DNA from: Rhizobium grahamii
GTDB taxonomy: Bacteria > Pseudomonadota > Alphaproteobacteria > Rhizobiales > Rhizobiaceae
Assembly: GCF_009498215.1 (NCBI RefSeq)
Contig: NZ_CP043498.1
Span: 3,205,501-3,269,500 of the forward strand
Direction of reading: 5' to 3'
DNA: 64,000 bases
Within the stretch, counting starts at the first letter, position 1, and each line of letters opens with the position of its first letter. The notes beneath the pieces are model-generated. The model was not told the origin of the DNA. It saw only the letters and a list, made by a program, of their open reading frames with translations, and ran no database searches. The translations under genes were made by a program, and so were the position numbers. This document shows, in pieces, positions 20,275 to 28,882 of the stretch.

Positions 20275-21663
20275 TCAATGCGACAATATAACCGAGCCCC
20301 CGGCCGTTATCGCGATCAAAAGTCCAACAGAACCGTTTAGGAAGTGTAAAACAACGACGGCAATACAAGCGCAAATGGCCGCCGACGTCATCGTCTTCAA
20401 TAGGCTTACATATAGACCTGAAAGCTGATTCCCGAACCCAGTCTGGCGAACCATGATCACGCACATGATCGTGAACACAGCGATTCTGACGACTGCAGCA
20501 CCCTCGGCAGCGAAGTATGGCACGACCATCAGACATCCGATCGTCATGATCGCGGCGGCAACAACGCTGACGCGAACACGATCGCGCACCCTGTCCATCG
20601 AAAGAAGATAGAGGCTCAGGGTCTGCATGAATGTGTAGGAGGGTGCGGCAAGCGCGAGCAGCGCGACGACGGTGCCGCTTCTGTCGAAGGCTTCGCCGAA
20701 AATCACCCGCACGAGCTCACTCGAGATCGCCGCAAGCCCAAAACTCATCGGCAGAATGATGTAGGCCATGCTGCGCGTAACGGCGGCGAAAACCTCGACC
20801 GGCAAGGCGCGGTCGTCGCTCGTGTGCCGCCGCTCGGAATAATAGGGCAAGAGGCTGCCGGTCATTTGGATGGGCAGCTGCAGCGCGATATTGGCGATCG
20901 ACAGACCCACCGCATAGAAGCCGACCATCTCGACCGACCAGAACTGCTGCAGGAAGAGAATTTCGACCCTGTTCAGGAAGATCGAGTCGATCAGGAACTG
21001 CGCCGCGATCATGACGGACGAGGTTGCCAGATACTTCAGCGGCACGCCGCATCGATCCCGCTTGGTGAATAGGATGGGCAGAGTCGCGACGAAGAACACA
21101 AGCTGTCCGAGCAGATAGCCGACAAGCACGCCCTCGACACCGTAGAAGATCGCTCCTGCGCCAACGCCGACAAGCTGCAGCACGCAGACGCCGATCGCGA
21201 GCTTGAAGAAATCCCCGAGCCTGCGCTCACTGATGAGGTAGAATTTGACGAACGACCCGATCGACTGAACGAAGAAGAGCGCGGCGGTCACATAGGCAAT
21301 CGAGGGCGCCGTCTTTGCCCAGTGCATTTCCTCCGAAGTCAGGAAGAACAGGGCGTAAAGGCCAACCAGAACAACCGTCGAGCACAGCATCACAGTGACG
21401 AGCAGCGATGCAAACCCAAGCCTGCGACGTGCATCGAACCCTTCGGCCTGCAGCTGCGGCAGGGTCTTCCCAAGCGTAATGCTCGACCCCAGTTCAGCAA
21501 TCGAGGCGCCTGTAACGACGAGCCAGAGCGAGAAGGCGATGATGCCGTTTGCTTCCGGTCCCAGAAGACGGGCGGTAATGATGGACGAAAGGAACCCGGT
21601 CAGCAGCAGCAGCATGCCTGCAGCGCCGTTCATCACCGAATTCGCAATAATTCCCTTCGACAT
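20275..21663 (-). CDS. Wzx-type oligosaccharide flippase (MOP superfamily), 3' end apparently frameshifted
   Basis: A 462-residue integral membrane protein with about 12-14 hydrophobic segments and the Wzx N-terminus SVMNGAAGMLLLLTGFLSSIITARLLGPEANG. It would flip a lipid-linked oligosaccharide across the inner membrane. The frame stops after AGGSVILSH, but the next frame continues YIVALKILNVIPSEDAEVM, a typical flippase tail. Adding one G to the five-base run at 20297-20301 restores AGGLGYIVALKILNV and then reads straight into the hydrolase gene. Start ATG at 21663; a TTG at 21678 is less likely. Whether the true product is a flippase alone or a flippase-hydrolase fusion is unresolved. Confidence 0.82.
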   Translation of the reverse strand: MSKGIIANSVMNGAAGMLLLLTGFLSSIITARLLGPEANGIIAFSLWLVVTGASIAELGSSITLGKTLPQLQAEGFDARRRLGFASLLVTVMLCSTVVLVGLYALFFLTSEEMHWAKTAPSIAYVTAALFFVQSIGSFVKFYLISERRLGDFFKLAIGVCVLQLVGVGAGAIFYGVEGVLVGYLLGQLVFFVATLPILFTKRDRCGVPLKYLATSSVMIAAQFLIDSIFLNRVEILFLQQFWSVEMVGFYAVGLSIANIALQLPIQMTGSLLPYYSERRHTSDDRALPVEVFAAVTRSMAYIILPMSFGLAAISSELVRVIFGEAFDRSGTVVALLALAAPSYTFMQTLSLYLLSMDRVRDRVRVSVVAAAIMTIGCLMVVPYFAAEGAAVVRIAVFTIMCVIMVRQTGFGNQLSGLYVSLLKTMTSAAICACIAVVVLHFLNGSVGLLIAITAGGSVILSH

Positions 21664-21760
21664 GTCAATCCCGTTCAAGCCGTCTGATGCCGGCCATGCT
21701 AATGTGAAAGTCTTTCAAAATTGGTTTGCAAAGCCGGTCGATTTTTCCAGACCGCGCTGC

Positions 21761-24235
21761 CTAGAACGCAAAGGATCGGGCACAGCCGATGCTTGCGACT
21801 TCGCCGGATGGGGCATCTTCCTCGCTTTTTCCCGGCAAGGGTAAAAGCTCGACACGCTTCGGCGCTCCCGGAGCGAGATGAAACCAGTCGTCGCTTGCCC
21901 TGAAGCCGTCGGCGGTCAGATGGACCGATTGCGCAAGGCAATCCGTCGTCAGATCGGCGAACCAGCGCTTGTCGTCGCGTGTGAGAGCGACGCTGATATC
22001 GACATCATGGCATGCCTTGGCGCGCCCGATCGGGAAATAGAACGCATCCGCGACAACCAGCCCGCCATCCGGCAAGCGCAGCCGCGCGACGACGACGTCA
22101 TGTGATGGCGGCCCAAAGCGAAACGCGTAGGTCGTATCGAAAAACGCACCGAAAAGGTCTGTAGCCGCAAAGGTTTCGCGGCTTCTCGGCTCCAGCGTCA
22201 GTATACGTCCGCCACTGACGACGTGCTGCTTGCCGCGACGAAAGCAAACGATCTCAAGATCAAGCTTCAGGATATGATTGGTCTCGTTGATGACGTGAAC
22301 GTCGAGCCCGTTGGTTCCCTCGTCCGTCAACACCACCTGCACGGGCCGGAATGCGCGTCGCATCGCGTACCAGATCGGCTTCGGCTCTCCGGTCGAATCG
22401 ATCACCCCCCAGCCGGGGCCTGGAAGCAGGTCCTGAAGCGTCCAGACCAGCGCACCATTGCACCGCGAGCCGCTCCTGCGCCACTCCGCGAAAGTCTCTT
22501 CGAGCACCTCGCCGGTGACCGCTCGGGAGAGATCAAGATAGCGACCCTTGTCTTCGCGACGCAGGGCAGCCGGATCAACGTCGTAAAGTTCGCCGAGGTA
22601 GAAATCCCTGACGTCCTCGAAATCCCACGAGGCGCCGCGATCGCGGGGTACGCGCGCCTTCCAGAGGGGGCTGTGGACCGGCGGCACATCGAGATATCGC
22701 TGCAACGTCTTCTGCTGCGGGACATGCGCAAAGGCGAGGCTTTCCGCAGCAAAGCGCACATCGGCGCGACGCGCATCCGCGAACGGGCGCATGTAGGCGC
22801 CGACACCATAGTAATGCGTCACCGCCGAATTCGGTGAAAACGGCATCGCCCCACCGAAAGGTGAGTTCGGAACGTAAGGCACATCGGGCCGCAACCGCGA
22901 TGCGATTGCCGGAATGACTTCCTCGGTGATCGGATTGCTCCAGAACTCGGCAGGAAGCCCGAGCATTGCCGCCTGCTGATAGATCTCGCTGCCGCCGCAA
23001 AGCACCGCTATCGACGGAGACCCTTGGACGCCGTGCAGAAATTCTTCCACCTCGGCATGCACATGAGCCATGAAAGCCTTGTCGTTCTTCGGATAGTCGA
23101 AGTTGGCAAACATGAAGTCCTGCCAGACGAGCAGGCCCAACTCGTCACACAGGGCATAGAACTCGGGCGTTTCGTACGCCATGGTCCCGCCGACCCGGAT
23201 CATGTTCATCCCCGCCTCGGCGGCGAGACGAAGGAACGGTTCGTAGTCACCCCGCTCGCTCGGCAGCCGCACGATGTCGGCGGTCGTCCAGACTGCACCC
23301 CTGCAGAAAACCGGCTCTCCGTTCAGCCGCAATCCGAAACTCTTGCCGTCCTCGCCGTGGTCGACCTCGATCTGCCGAAAGCCGGTTCTTCCGGCATCGA
23401 TCTCGACACCATCGACGACAATTGAAAACGCATGGAGATGCGGTTCGCCATGCGTGTGAGGCCACCAGGCCTCGACATCGGGCAACCGGAGAATAGCGGA
23501 GTAATGCTTCTCTCCCACCTTCTCGAACGGCTGCTCGCGACCGGCACATCGCAGCATCAGACTCGGATTGTCGACATCGGCATGGAGCGAAACGCTGAGC
23601 TTGCCGGTTCCATCCTCTTCAAGTGTCGCTCGCACCGAAACATTGTCGATGGAAACCACATCGCGCCGGACGAGCGTCACCGCGCGCCAGGGCCCGACAG
23701 CATGAATTTCCGGACACCATCCGGGCATCCGGCCGAGCAGCGTTGTCCGGACGTTCTTCAGACCTTGCGGCGTAATCATCTGCGGCCGCCAGCGCGCACG
23801 CGGGCCATTCTCGGACAATCGCGGTGCCAACGCGCGAAAACACATGGCCAGCTCGTCACCGCCCGAGAGCGTGACCGGGACCTCATGCATGGTAAACATG
23901 CTTTCGGAGGCAAGGATTTCCTGGCCGTTCAGAAAGACATGGCAGAGCGTCGCAAGACCCTCGAACCGAAGAATGGCATCACCAGGCGGAGCGTCGAACA
24001 GGCGGCAGACATACCAAGCATCCTGCGTGTCGAGCGGCCGCGGGTTCTCGCGGTCGAAGAGGCCAGCTCTTTCCAGGGCAGCGGCAACGGTACCAGGAAC
24101 TTCGGCAGGAATGACGTCTGCGGATAGCGGCAACTCGTGCGGAGAGGCGCAAGCGCCTGGCTCCGTCAGCACCAGATTCCAGCCTTCGCTGAGCGGAGTC
24201 GTTTCCGCTCCAATACTCGCCAGTCTCCCCCGCAT
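21761..24235 (-). CDS. Glycoside hydrolase family 2 protein, beta-mannosidase-like
   Basis: An 824-residue GH2 enzyme with an N-terminal sugar-binding jelly roll (residues ~1-170), an immunoglobulin-like beta domain, and a TIM barrel that begins near FCRGAVWTTADIVRLPSERGDYEPFL. The acid/base region reads LCGGSEIYQQ (Glu near 416) where many relatives have NE, and the nucleophile is the Glu of FAAESLAFAHVPQ (near 498). There is no signal peptide, so it should be cytoplasmic. The start is the ATG at 24235 with GAGG nine bases upstream; an upstream in-frame ATG lies in the DUF1839 coding end. It sits between DUF1839 and the flippase in the operon. The role, trimming or quality control of a repeat unit, is inference. 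Confidence 0.85.
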   Translation of the reverse strand: MRGRLASIGAETTPLSEGWNLVLTEPGACASPHELPLSADVIPAEVPGTVAAALERAGLFDRENPRPLDTQDAWYVCRLFDAPPGDAILRFEGLATLCHVFLNGQEILASESMFTMHEVPVTLSGGDELAMCFRALAPRLSENGPRARWRPQMITPQGLKNVRTTLLGRMPGWCPEIHAVGPWRAVTLVRRDVVSIDNVSVRATLEEDGTGKLSVSLHADVDNPSLMLRCAGREQPFEKVGEKHYSAILRLPDVEAWWPHTHGEPHLHAFSIVVDGVEIDAGRTGFRQIEVDHGEDGKSFGLRLNGEPVFCRGAVWTTADIVRLPSERGDYEPFLRLAAEAGMNMIRVGGTMAYETPEFYALCDELGLLVWQDFMFANFDYPKNDKAFMAHVHAEVEEFLHGVQGSPSIAVLCGGSEIYQQAAMLGLPAEFWSNPITEEVIPAIASRLRPDVPYVPNSPFGGAMPFSPNSAVTHYYGVGAYMRPFADARRADVRFAAESLAFAHVPQQKTLQRYLDVPPVHSPLWKARVPRDRGASWDFEDVRDFYLGELYDVDPAALRREDKGRYLDLSRAVTGEVLEETFAEWRRSGSRCNGALVWTLQDLLPGPGWGVIDSTGEPKPIWYAMRRAFRPVQVVLTDEGTNGLDVHVINETNHILKLDLEIVCFRRGKQHVVSGGRILTLEPRSRETFAATDLFGAFFDTTYAFRFGPPSHDVVVARLRLPDGGLVVADAFYFPIGRAKACHDVDISVALTRDDKRWFADLTTDCLAQSVHLTADGFRASDDWFHLAPGAPKRVELLPLPGKSEEDAPSGEVASIGCARSFAF

Positions 24236-24251
24236 TGTCAGGCCCTCGGCT

Positions 24252-25214
24252 TCACAGACGCTCCGCAAGCGAAGCCATCATGGAATCCCATGCATCTGCG
24301 GCAGGATCAAGTACAGTTGCCAAAGGCTCGAACTTCTTGCGGGTCACAGCGCGCGCGAGCTGAAACTGGACGGACTTTGCGACCTCGGAGATCCGGCGGG
24401 CGTGATCTGCAGCCTCAGAGAACTCATCTCCTGAAAGCCAAAGCAGGTGATCCGCGGCAAGTTCGAAATTGGCGCCAAACTGCCGCAAGGTATTGAAGGC
24501 ATACTTGTGGAAGAAGCCGAACGGACGCTCGGCAACTGCCTCCACCTGCTGCGGAAAGACGCTTGCAAAAGCGCGGATCGGGTTTGACGGCGGACGGCGC
24601 TTGAAATGGACGTCGAGCAGGCGTCTTGCCACGTCGAGAACATCTGCGTTCGACTTCGCTCTCTCCGGGAATTTGGCGAACTCGGTATAGGGAAGGAACG
24701 GCGGATCTGTTTCCGACAGATGAAACTGGAAAAGGCCGTCGAAATCGTCGCCCTGCAGCGCGTGATAGCCACCGTTGTGGAAATACTCAATCCACTTGCC
24801 AGTAAAATCGAGACGGTTGATCGCAACCGTCGTCTTGCCGTGCTCGGTCTTATAGGCCGTGCCCAGCGTATCCGGCATGTAGAAGGAGTCCATCTCGATC
24901 AGGCAAAGCCGGCCACGCGCGATCTGCGTCTCGACGTGCCGATGCACCTCATCGAAAATCGCGAGCTCAGTCACGCGGATATCGTAAAGCGCCTCCAGGT
25001 CTTCGAGAGGCACCTTGAAGAAAGTGAACTGGTCGCCTTCGAAATCCTGCGTCAGCGTGAAGCCAAGCATGGCCAGCGGCGAAACACCGAAGGCACTCAG
25101 CACCTCGATCCAGAGGTCGACATAGCAGTTGGTTTCAGGCCACATGCGCTCACTTGAATGCAAGGCATGTGGCTCGTAGCCCTCGGGGCGAATCCCCGGG
25201 AACACAGCCGTCAT
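24252..25214 (-). CDS. DUF1839 family protein
   Basis: A 320-residue protein of the DUF1839 family, whose biochemical function I do not know. It is soluble by composition. Notable segments are ETNCYVDLWIEVLSAFG near the N-terminus, FTFFKVPLEDLEALYDI, LIEMDSFYMPDT and WIEYFHNGGYHALQGDDF. The start is the ATG at 25214, eight bases after the ligase stop; the longer frame upstream overlaps the ligase. The family habitually accompanies amino acid:carrier-protein ligases, so a role in off-loading or transferring the carrier-bound aminoacyl group is a reasonable guess. The Cys, His and Asp residues seen do not form a recognised catalytic motif. Confidence 0.8.
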   Translation of the reverse strand: MTAVFPGIRPEGYEPHALHSSERMWPETNCYVDLWIEVLSAFGVSPLAMLGFTLTQDFEGDQFTFFKVPLEDLEALYDIRVTELAIFDEVHRHVETQIARGRLCLIEMDSFYMPDTLGTAYKTEHGKTTVAINRLDFTGKWIEYFHNGGYHALQGDDFDGLFQFHLSETDPPFLPYTEFAKFPERAKSNADVLDVARRLLDVHFKRRPPSNPIRAFASVFPQQVEAVAERPFGFFHKYAFNTLRQFGANFELAADHLLWLSGDEFSEAADHARRISEVAKSVQFQLARAVTRKKFEPLATVLDPAADAWDSMMASLAERL

Positions 25215-25222
25215 GGATACGC

Positions 25223-26131
25223 TCAGCCCCACAGCGCTTGGCGCACCTTCGCAGGCCACTCCTTAACGTCGAGTCCGTGGTGATGGAAAAGCGCAAGAGC
25301 GATCCGCTCGAGCCCGAAGCCGACGCATGCCGTATGCGCGACACTGCCATCTTCGAGGTTGAGACCCCACTTCGTGCCGAAGGCATCCTGATGGTAGTTG
25401 AAGCTCATGCAGGCGGTGGGCTTGCTGACCGAAGTGATCGGGATCAACAGCTCGAACTTGAGATTCTGGTCGCGCTGGTTGTTGGCAAGCATCTTGCCGG
25501 CGCGGCCGAAGAACGGATCGTTTGCGACGTCGATTGTAACATCGAGCCCCACAGCGCTCATCATTTCGACGCCACGGTCCATCCACCGCTGGCGGAAATC
25601 GGTCACATGCTGCTCGGTTCCCATGCACACGTACTCGCGCATCCGGAAGAGCTGCTGGCGCGCAGGATCCTGCGACGGCTCATGGCGGAAGCAGTAGGAC
25701 TGCAGGTCGAACAAGCCACCCGAAGCCGGCAGACGGCCGCGCTTGGCAACGGTCGGATACAGCGGATAGCAGGCGGCAGGCGTCAGAACGATGTCGGTAG
25801 CCTTCTGCTCCGCCGTCCAGTCTTCACCCACTTCCATGCATTGAAGAAGATTGACGTGATCGAGCTCATTGCCGCAGAAGCTGTGGACAGTGCCCGCAAG
25901 CTGCGGAAAGCTCTTCATGTAACCGCTCTTCTCGAAGAATGCGCGGTTCATGCCGGGCGGGAAACGCATGGCTTCGGCACCATCGGCGCCACCAAACTTA
26001 TCGATCAAACGTTCGAAGGCGGCGATGACGTCTTCGAACTGCCCGCTACGGCCATAGAGGCCATCGACCCCGGTATCGATGAGAAGTCCCGATTCGAAGA
26101 GCCGATCGAGAAACGTCACTTGTGCATCCAT
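25223..26131 (-). CDS. Amino acid:[acyl-carrier-protein] ligase (SerRS-like, class II aaRS homologue)
   Basis: A 302-residue catalytic core of a class II aminoacyl-tRNA synthetase without a tRNA-binding domain. Motif 2 is [20 protein letters not shown] (residues ~147-166) and motif 3 is [12 protein letters not shown] (271-282). Zinc ligands fall at Cys121, Glu166 and Cys269, a constant offset of ten from the Bradyrhizobium enzymes that load glycine or alanine onto carrier proteins. It adenylates an amino acid and transfers it to the phosphopantetheine of a carrier, here presumably the 83-residue protein encoded two genes upstream. It lies four bases after the dehydrogenase stop. Amino-acid specificity is not readable from sequence. 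Confidence 0.93.
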   Translation of the reverse strand: MDAQVTFLDRLFESGLLIDTGVDGLYGRSGQFEDVIAAFERLIDKFGGADGAEAMRFPPGMNRAFFEKSGYMKSFPQLAGTVHSFCGNELDHVNLLQCMEVGEDWTAEQKATDIVLTPAACYPLYPTVAKRGRLPASGGLFDLQSYCFRHEPSQDPARQQLFRMREYVCMGTEQHVTDFRQRWMDRGVEMMSAVGLDVTIDVANDPFFGRAGKMLANNQRDQNLKFELLIPITSVSKPTACMSFNYHQDAFGTKWGLNLEDGSVAHTACVGFGLERIALALFHHHGLDVKEWPAKVRQALWG

Positions 26132-26135
26132 GTCA

Positions 26136-27317
26136 TCACCCCAGTAGACTTGTGTCCTGCTTGTGGACCAGGAGCATGCTCGATGTGTTTCCGAGTATGC
26201 GGTCGTTGGAAATCATAAGTTGCGCGGAATGGGCATCGCGCAGATGACGGCCCACGCTGAAAGGCGTGCCATTCTTGTAGCCCATGATGCCGCAGATCAG
26301 CATCACGTGGTTGATGATCTCGAGAATGGTCTCAGACGACGCGATCTTGACGTTGTTCATCGTCACCGCAAAACCCATCGACGAGAGCTTGTCGCCATCG
26401 CTCTTGGCATCTTCATATGCCTTCAGCCCGGCGACCACGTTGGATCGAACCATCTGCAGAAGATTGGAAACCTCGGCAAGGCGCAGCGCACCCGGCGGCG
26501 GCGAACCTGGCGACTTGCGCGCAGCGGCACGAACGAATGCCTGCGCGCGAGCAACCGCATCAACCGCGATGCCGTACCAGACGCTGCTCCAGAGGAGATG
26601 TGAGGAGGCGAGCATCGATTGCGCCGCGATTTCCGCAAACGGCTTCGGCAAGATCTGGTCGGCCGGCGCCTCACCCTTGAAAAGGAAGCCGTCGGAACAG
26701 GTTCCGCGCATACCGAGCGTGTTCCACACATGAGTCTTTTCGAGCGTGTACTGATCGCGCAGGAAGACGGTCAGAACCTGATCCGAAGACGCGGCATCCG
26801 CATGGGCGCGAGACGTGATCATGATCGCGTCGGCATGTGAGCCGTAGGAAATGACTGTTGCATCCTTCTCGAGACGGCAGGTCTTACCCTCGATAGAAAT
26901 GGCGCAAATACTGTTTCGAAGATTGCCGCCGATACCACCTTCAGTGGTCGCGGATGCGACGAGCATCTGCTCGGCGGCCACACGGCGCATGAAGGAACGG
27001 TGCCATTCACTGCTGTCGCCGTGCTCGACAAGGCTGCAGAGCTTGATGTGGTGCATCGCGAACACCATCGCCGCGGCCGAACAGGCCTGACCCAGCATCG
27101 AGCAGAGCTCGGCGATCTGTGCGATGGTTGCGCCTTCCCCACCGAACTGGCTGGGGATCTGGATGCCGAGCAGCCGTTCGGCCTTCATTGCCTCAACAGC
27201 TTCGCTCGGGAACCTGGCTTCAAAATCAACGGAGTCCGCGTGCTTGGCAGCGATTGCCGCAACCCGGGAAACCCTGACACTCAGATCTTCTTCCGTGATT
27301 TTGACCGGCATGTTCAT
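26136..27317 (-). CDS. Acyl-CoA dehydrogenase-family flavoprotein
   Basis: A 393-residue ACAD-fold protein with helical N-domain ([23 protein letters not shown] in part), beta mid-domain ([29 protein letters not shown]) and C-terminal helices ending [12 protein letters not shown]. It binds FAD and normally desaturates an acyl thioester. It starts immediately after the carrier-protein stop and precedes the ligase, so a carrier-bound aminoacyl thioester is the likely substrate, as for prolyl-carrier oxidases such as PigA and RedW. It also resembles ordinary acyl-CoA dehydrogenases; the substrate is inferred from context. Confidence 0.88.
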   Translation of the reverse strand: MNMPVKITEEDLSVRVSRVAAIAAKHADSVDFEARFPSEAVEAMKAERLLGIQIPSQFGGEGATIAQIAELCSMLGQACSAAAMVFAMHHIKLCSLVEHGDSSEWHRSFMRRVAAEQMLVASATTEGGIGGNLRNSICAISIEGKTCRLEKDATVISYGSHADAIMITSRAHADAASSDQVLTVFLRDQYTLEKTHVWNTLGMRGTCSDGFLFKGEAPADQILPKPFAEIAAQSMLASSHLLWSSVWYGIAVDAVARAQAFVRAAARKSPGSPPPGALRLAEVSNLLQMVRSNVVAGLKAYEDAKSDGDKLSSMGFAVTMNNVKIASSETILEIINHVMLICGIMGYKNGTPFSVGRHLRDAHSAQLMISNDRILGNTSSMLLVHKQDTSLLG

Positions 27318-27569
27318 TTAAGCAACTTTCCGGCTGTCTTTGATGACTTCGATCGTCTTGGCAATCGCCGAAATGCTGGCGAAAGACTTTCGGTTCAAAA
27401 GGTTATCCGGGAATTCGATGTCGAACGCTTCCTCGATGCCGAGCATCAGCTGTACGGAAGCAAAGGAAGTAAGACCCGCTGCGTAGAGATCCGCTTCATC
27501 GGCCACTTGGTCAACGGCGACAGGAAGCTTACCGAACTTGACCAGAAGTTCGCGGATTGTCGTATTCAT
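27318..27569 (-). CDS. Acyl/aminoacyl carrier protein
   Basis: An 83-residue four-helix carrier protein and first gene of the operon. The phosphopantetheine attachment site is Ser35 in DLYAAGLTSFASVQ, with Thr-Ser-Phe in place of the usual Asp-Ser-Leu. Helix III contains LGIEEAFDIEFPD. The ATG at 27569 is used; the longer frame to 27608 adds residues not seen in carriers. The stop abuts the dehydrogenase ATG. The 263 bases upstream, to the epmB stop at 27833, are AT-rich and hold no gene, so the operon promoter is presumably there. It is the predicted acceptor of the ligase. Confidence 0.92.
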   Translation of the reverse strand: MNTTIRELLVKFGKLPVAVDQVADEADLYAAGLTSFASVQLMLGIEEAFDIEFPDNLLNRKSFASISAIAKTIEVIKDSRKVA

Positions 27570-27832
27570 TCGTAATATCTCCAAGATCATCATATCCCGA
27601 GGGGGCAACTAACGCCTCAATAACACTAGCTCTATTCGCGAAAAGCCAAGATTCCCCTAAATGACGTAGTTAAAGGAAAATAACCCCGGTCATTAAAAAC
27701 CAAGAAGCAGGCGTAAGCGCGCCAGAAAATTGAAATATACCAAAAACTTAACTTGGAGGTCGCAACAGCGGCGACGCCGGATGCGCGCGACAAATCGTCC
27801 TGATTCAGTACGTCTTTCGCGTGGCTGAACTA

Positions 27833-28882
27833 TCAGGTAGGCGGATAGGTATGCTCACGCCCCTGGAAGTCGGACACGATATAGCATCCATCCTCCATAT
27901 GCCGGATAGGTTGTGCTCCGATGGCTGCTTTCCCATAACCGCCGGGAATATCGAGAATATAGGTCGGCTGGCAGAGTCCGGAGATCCGACCTCTCAATGC
28001 GGCGACGATCTTCTGCCCTTCCTCGATCGTCAGGCGGAAGTGACTGGTGCCCGGCGCAAGGTCGGGATGGTGGAGATAGTATGGCTTCACGCGCGTCTCG
28101 ACAAAGGCTCTCATCAACGACGCGAGCACCGCCGGATCGTCGTTGACGCCCTTCAGCAGCACGGACTGGCTAACCATGGCGATACCCGCGTCGACAAGGC
28201 GACCGCACGCGGCTCGCGCCTCGTCTGTCATTTCGCGCGGATGATTGGCATGCAGAGCGACATAAACCGTCTTGCCGCTGCGTTTCAGTGCGTCGATCAG
28301 TGCCGCGTCGATCTTTTGCGGATCGACGACTGGGACACGCGTGTGAAACCTGATGATCTTGACGTGACTGATGGATGCGAGCTCACCCATGATATCAGCC
28401 AGGCGACGAGGCGACAGCACCAACGGATCGCCGCCAGTCAGAATGACCTCCCATATCTCGTCATGTGACCGGATGTAGTCGAACGCAGCCGTCATCGCCG
28501 CCGCGTCGAGCGTCCCAAGCCCTTGAGGACCGACCATTTCCCGCCGGAAGCAGAAGCGGCAGTAAACCGGGCAAACGTGCACGGCCTTGAGAAGCACGCG
28601 GTCCGGGTATCGATGCACGATCCCTTCGACCGGGCTATGGGCATGATCTCCGATCGGATCCGCTCGCTCTTCGGGCGTAACGTGAAGTTCCGCGGTATCA
28701 GGCACGAACTGAAGCGCGATGGGATCGACTGGATCGGTCGGATCGATCAGCCCCGCAATGGTAGGCGTGACCGCAATCGCGTAGCGCGCCGAAACCTTCT
28801 CAAGCTCGGCCTTGTCCCGCCCCTGAAGCAGACCGGCTTCGGAAAGGTCGCTGAGAGACTTGAACGGCCTCACGACATTCAT
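27833..28882 (-). CDS. epmB: EF-P beta-lysylation protein EpmB (lysine 2,3-aminomutase family)
   Basis: A 349-residue radical-SAM protein with the cluster motif CPVYCRFCFRR (CxxxCxxC) near residue 110. The GGDPLVLSPRRL and PYYLHHPDLAPGTSHFR blocks of the lysine 2,3-aminomutase family are present. EpmB converts L-alpha-lysine to (R)-beta-lysine for attachment to elongation factor P. The ATG at 28882 overlaps the epmA stop (ATGA); a longer frame would overlap epmA coding sequence. Proximity to epmA and efp separates it from catabolic KamA, although lysine degradation genes are also in the window. Confidence 0.92.
   Translation of the reverse strand: MNVVRPFKSLSDLSEAGLLQGRDKAELEKVSARYAIAVTPTIAGLIDPTDPVDPIALQFVPDTAELHVTPEERADPIGDHAHSPVEGIVHRYPDRVLLKAVHVCPVYCRFCFRREMVGPQGLGTLDAAAMTAAFDYIRSHDEIWEVILTGGDPLVLSPRRLADIMGELASISHVKIIRFHTRVPVVDPQKIDAALIDALKRSGKTVYVALHANHPREMTDEARAACGRLVDAGIAMVSQSVLLKGVNDDPAVLASLMRAFVETRVKPYYLHHPDLAPGTSHFRLTIEEGQKIVAALRGRISGLCQPTYILDIPGGYGKAAIGAQPIRHMEDGCYIVSDFQGREHTYPPT

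Noticed and set aside
20237..20536. 100-codon upstream extension of the hydrolase frame
   Set aside because: Overlaps the flippase coding region; only its last ~25 codons look protein-like, and those fit the flippase tail.
27670..27684. CtrA-like TTAA-N7-TAAC upstream of the carrier-protein operon
   Set aside because: One mismatch to the TTAA-N7-TTAAC core in an AT-rich stretch; chance occurrence is likely.
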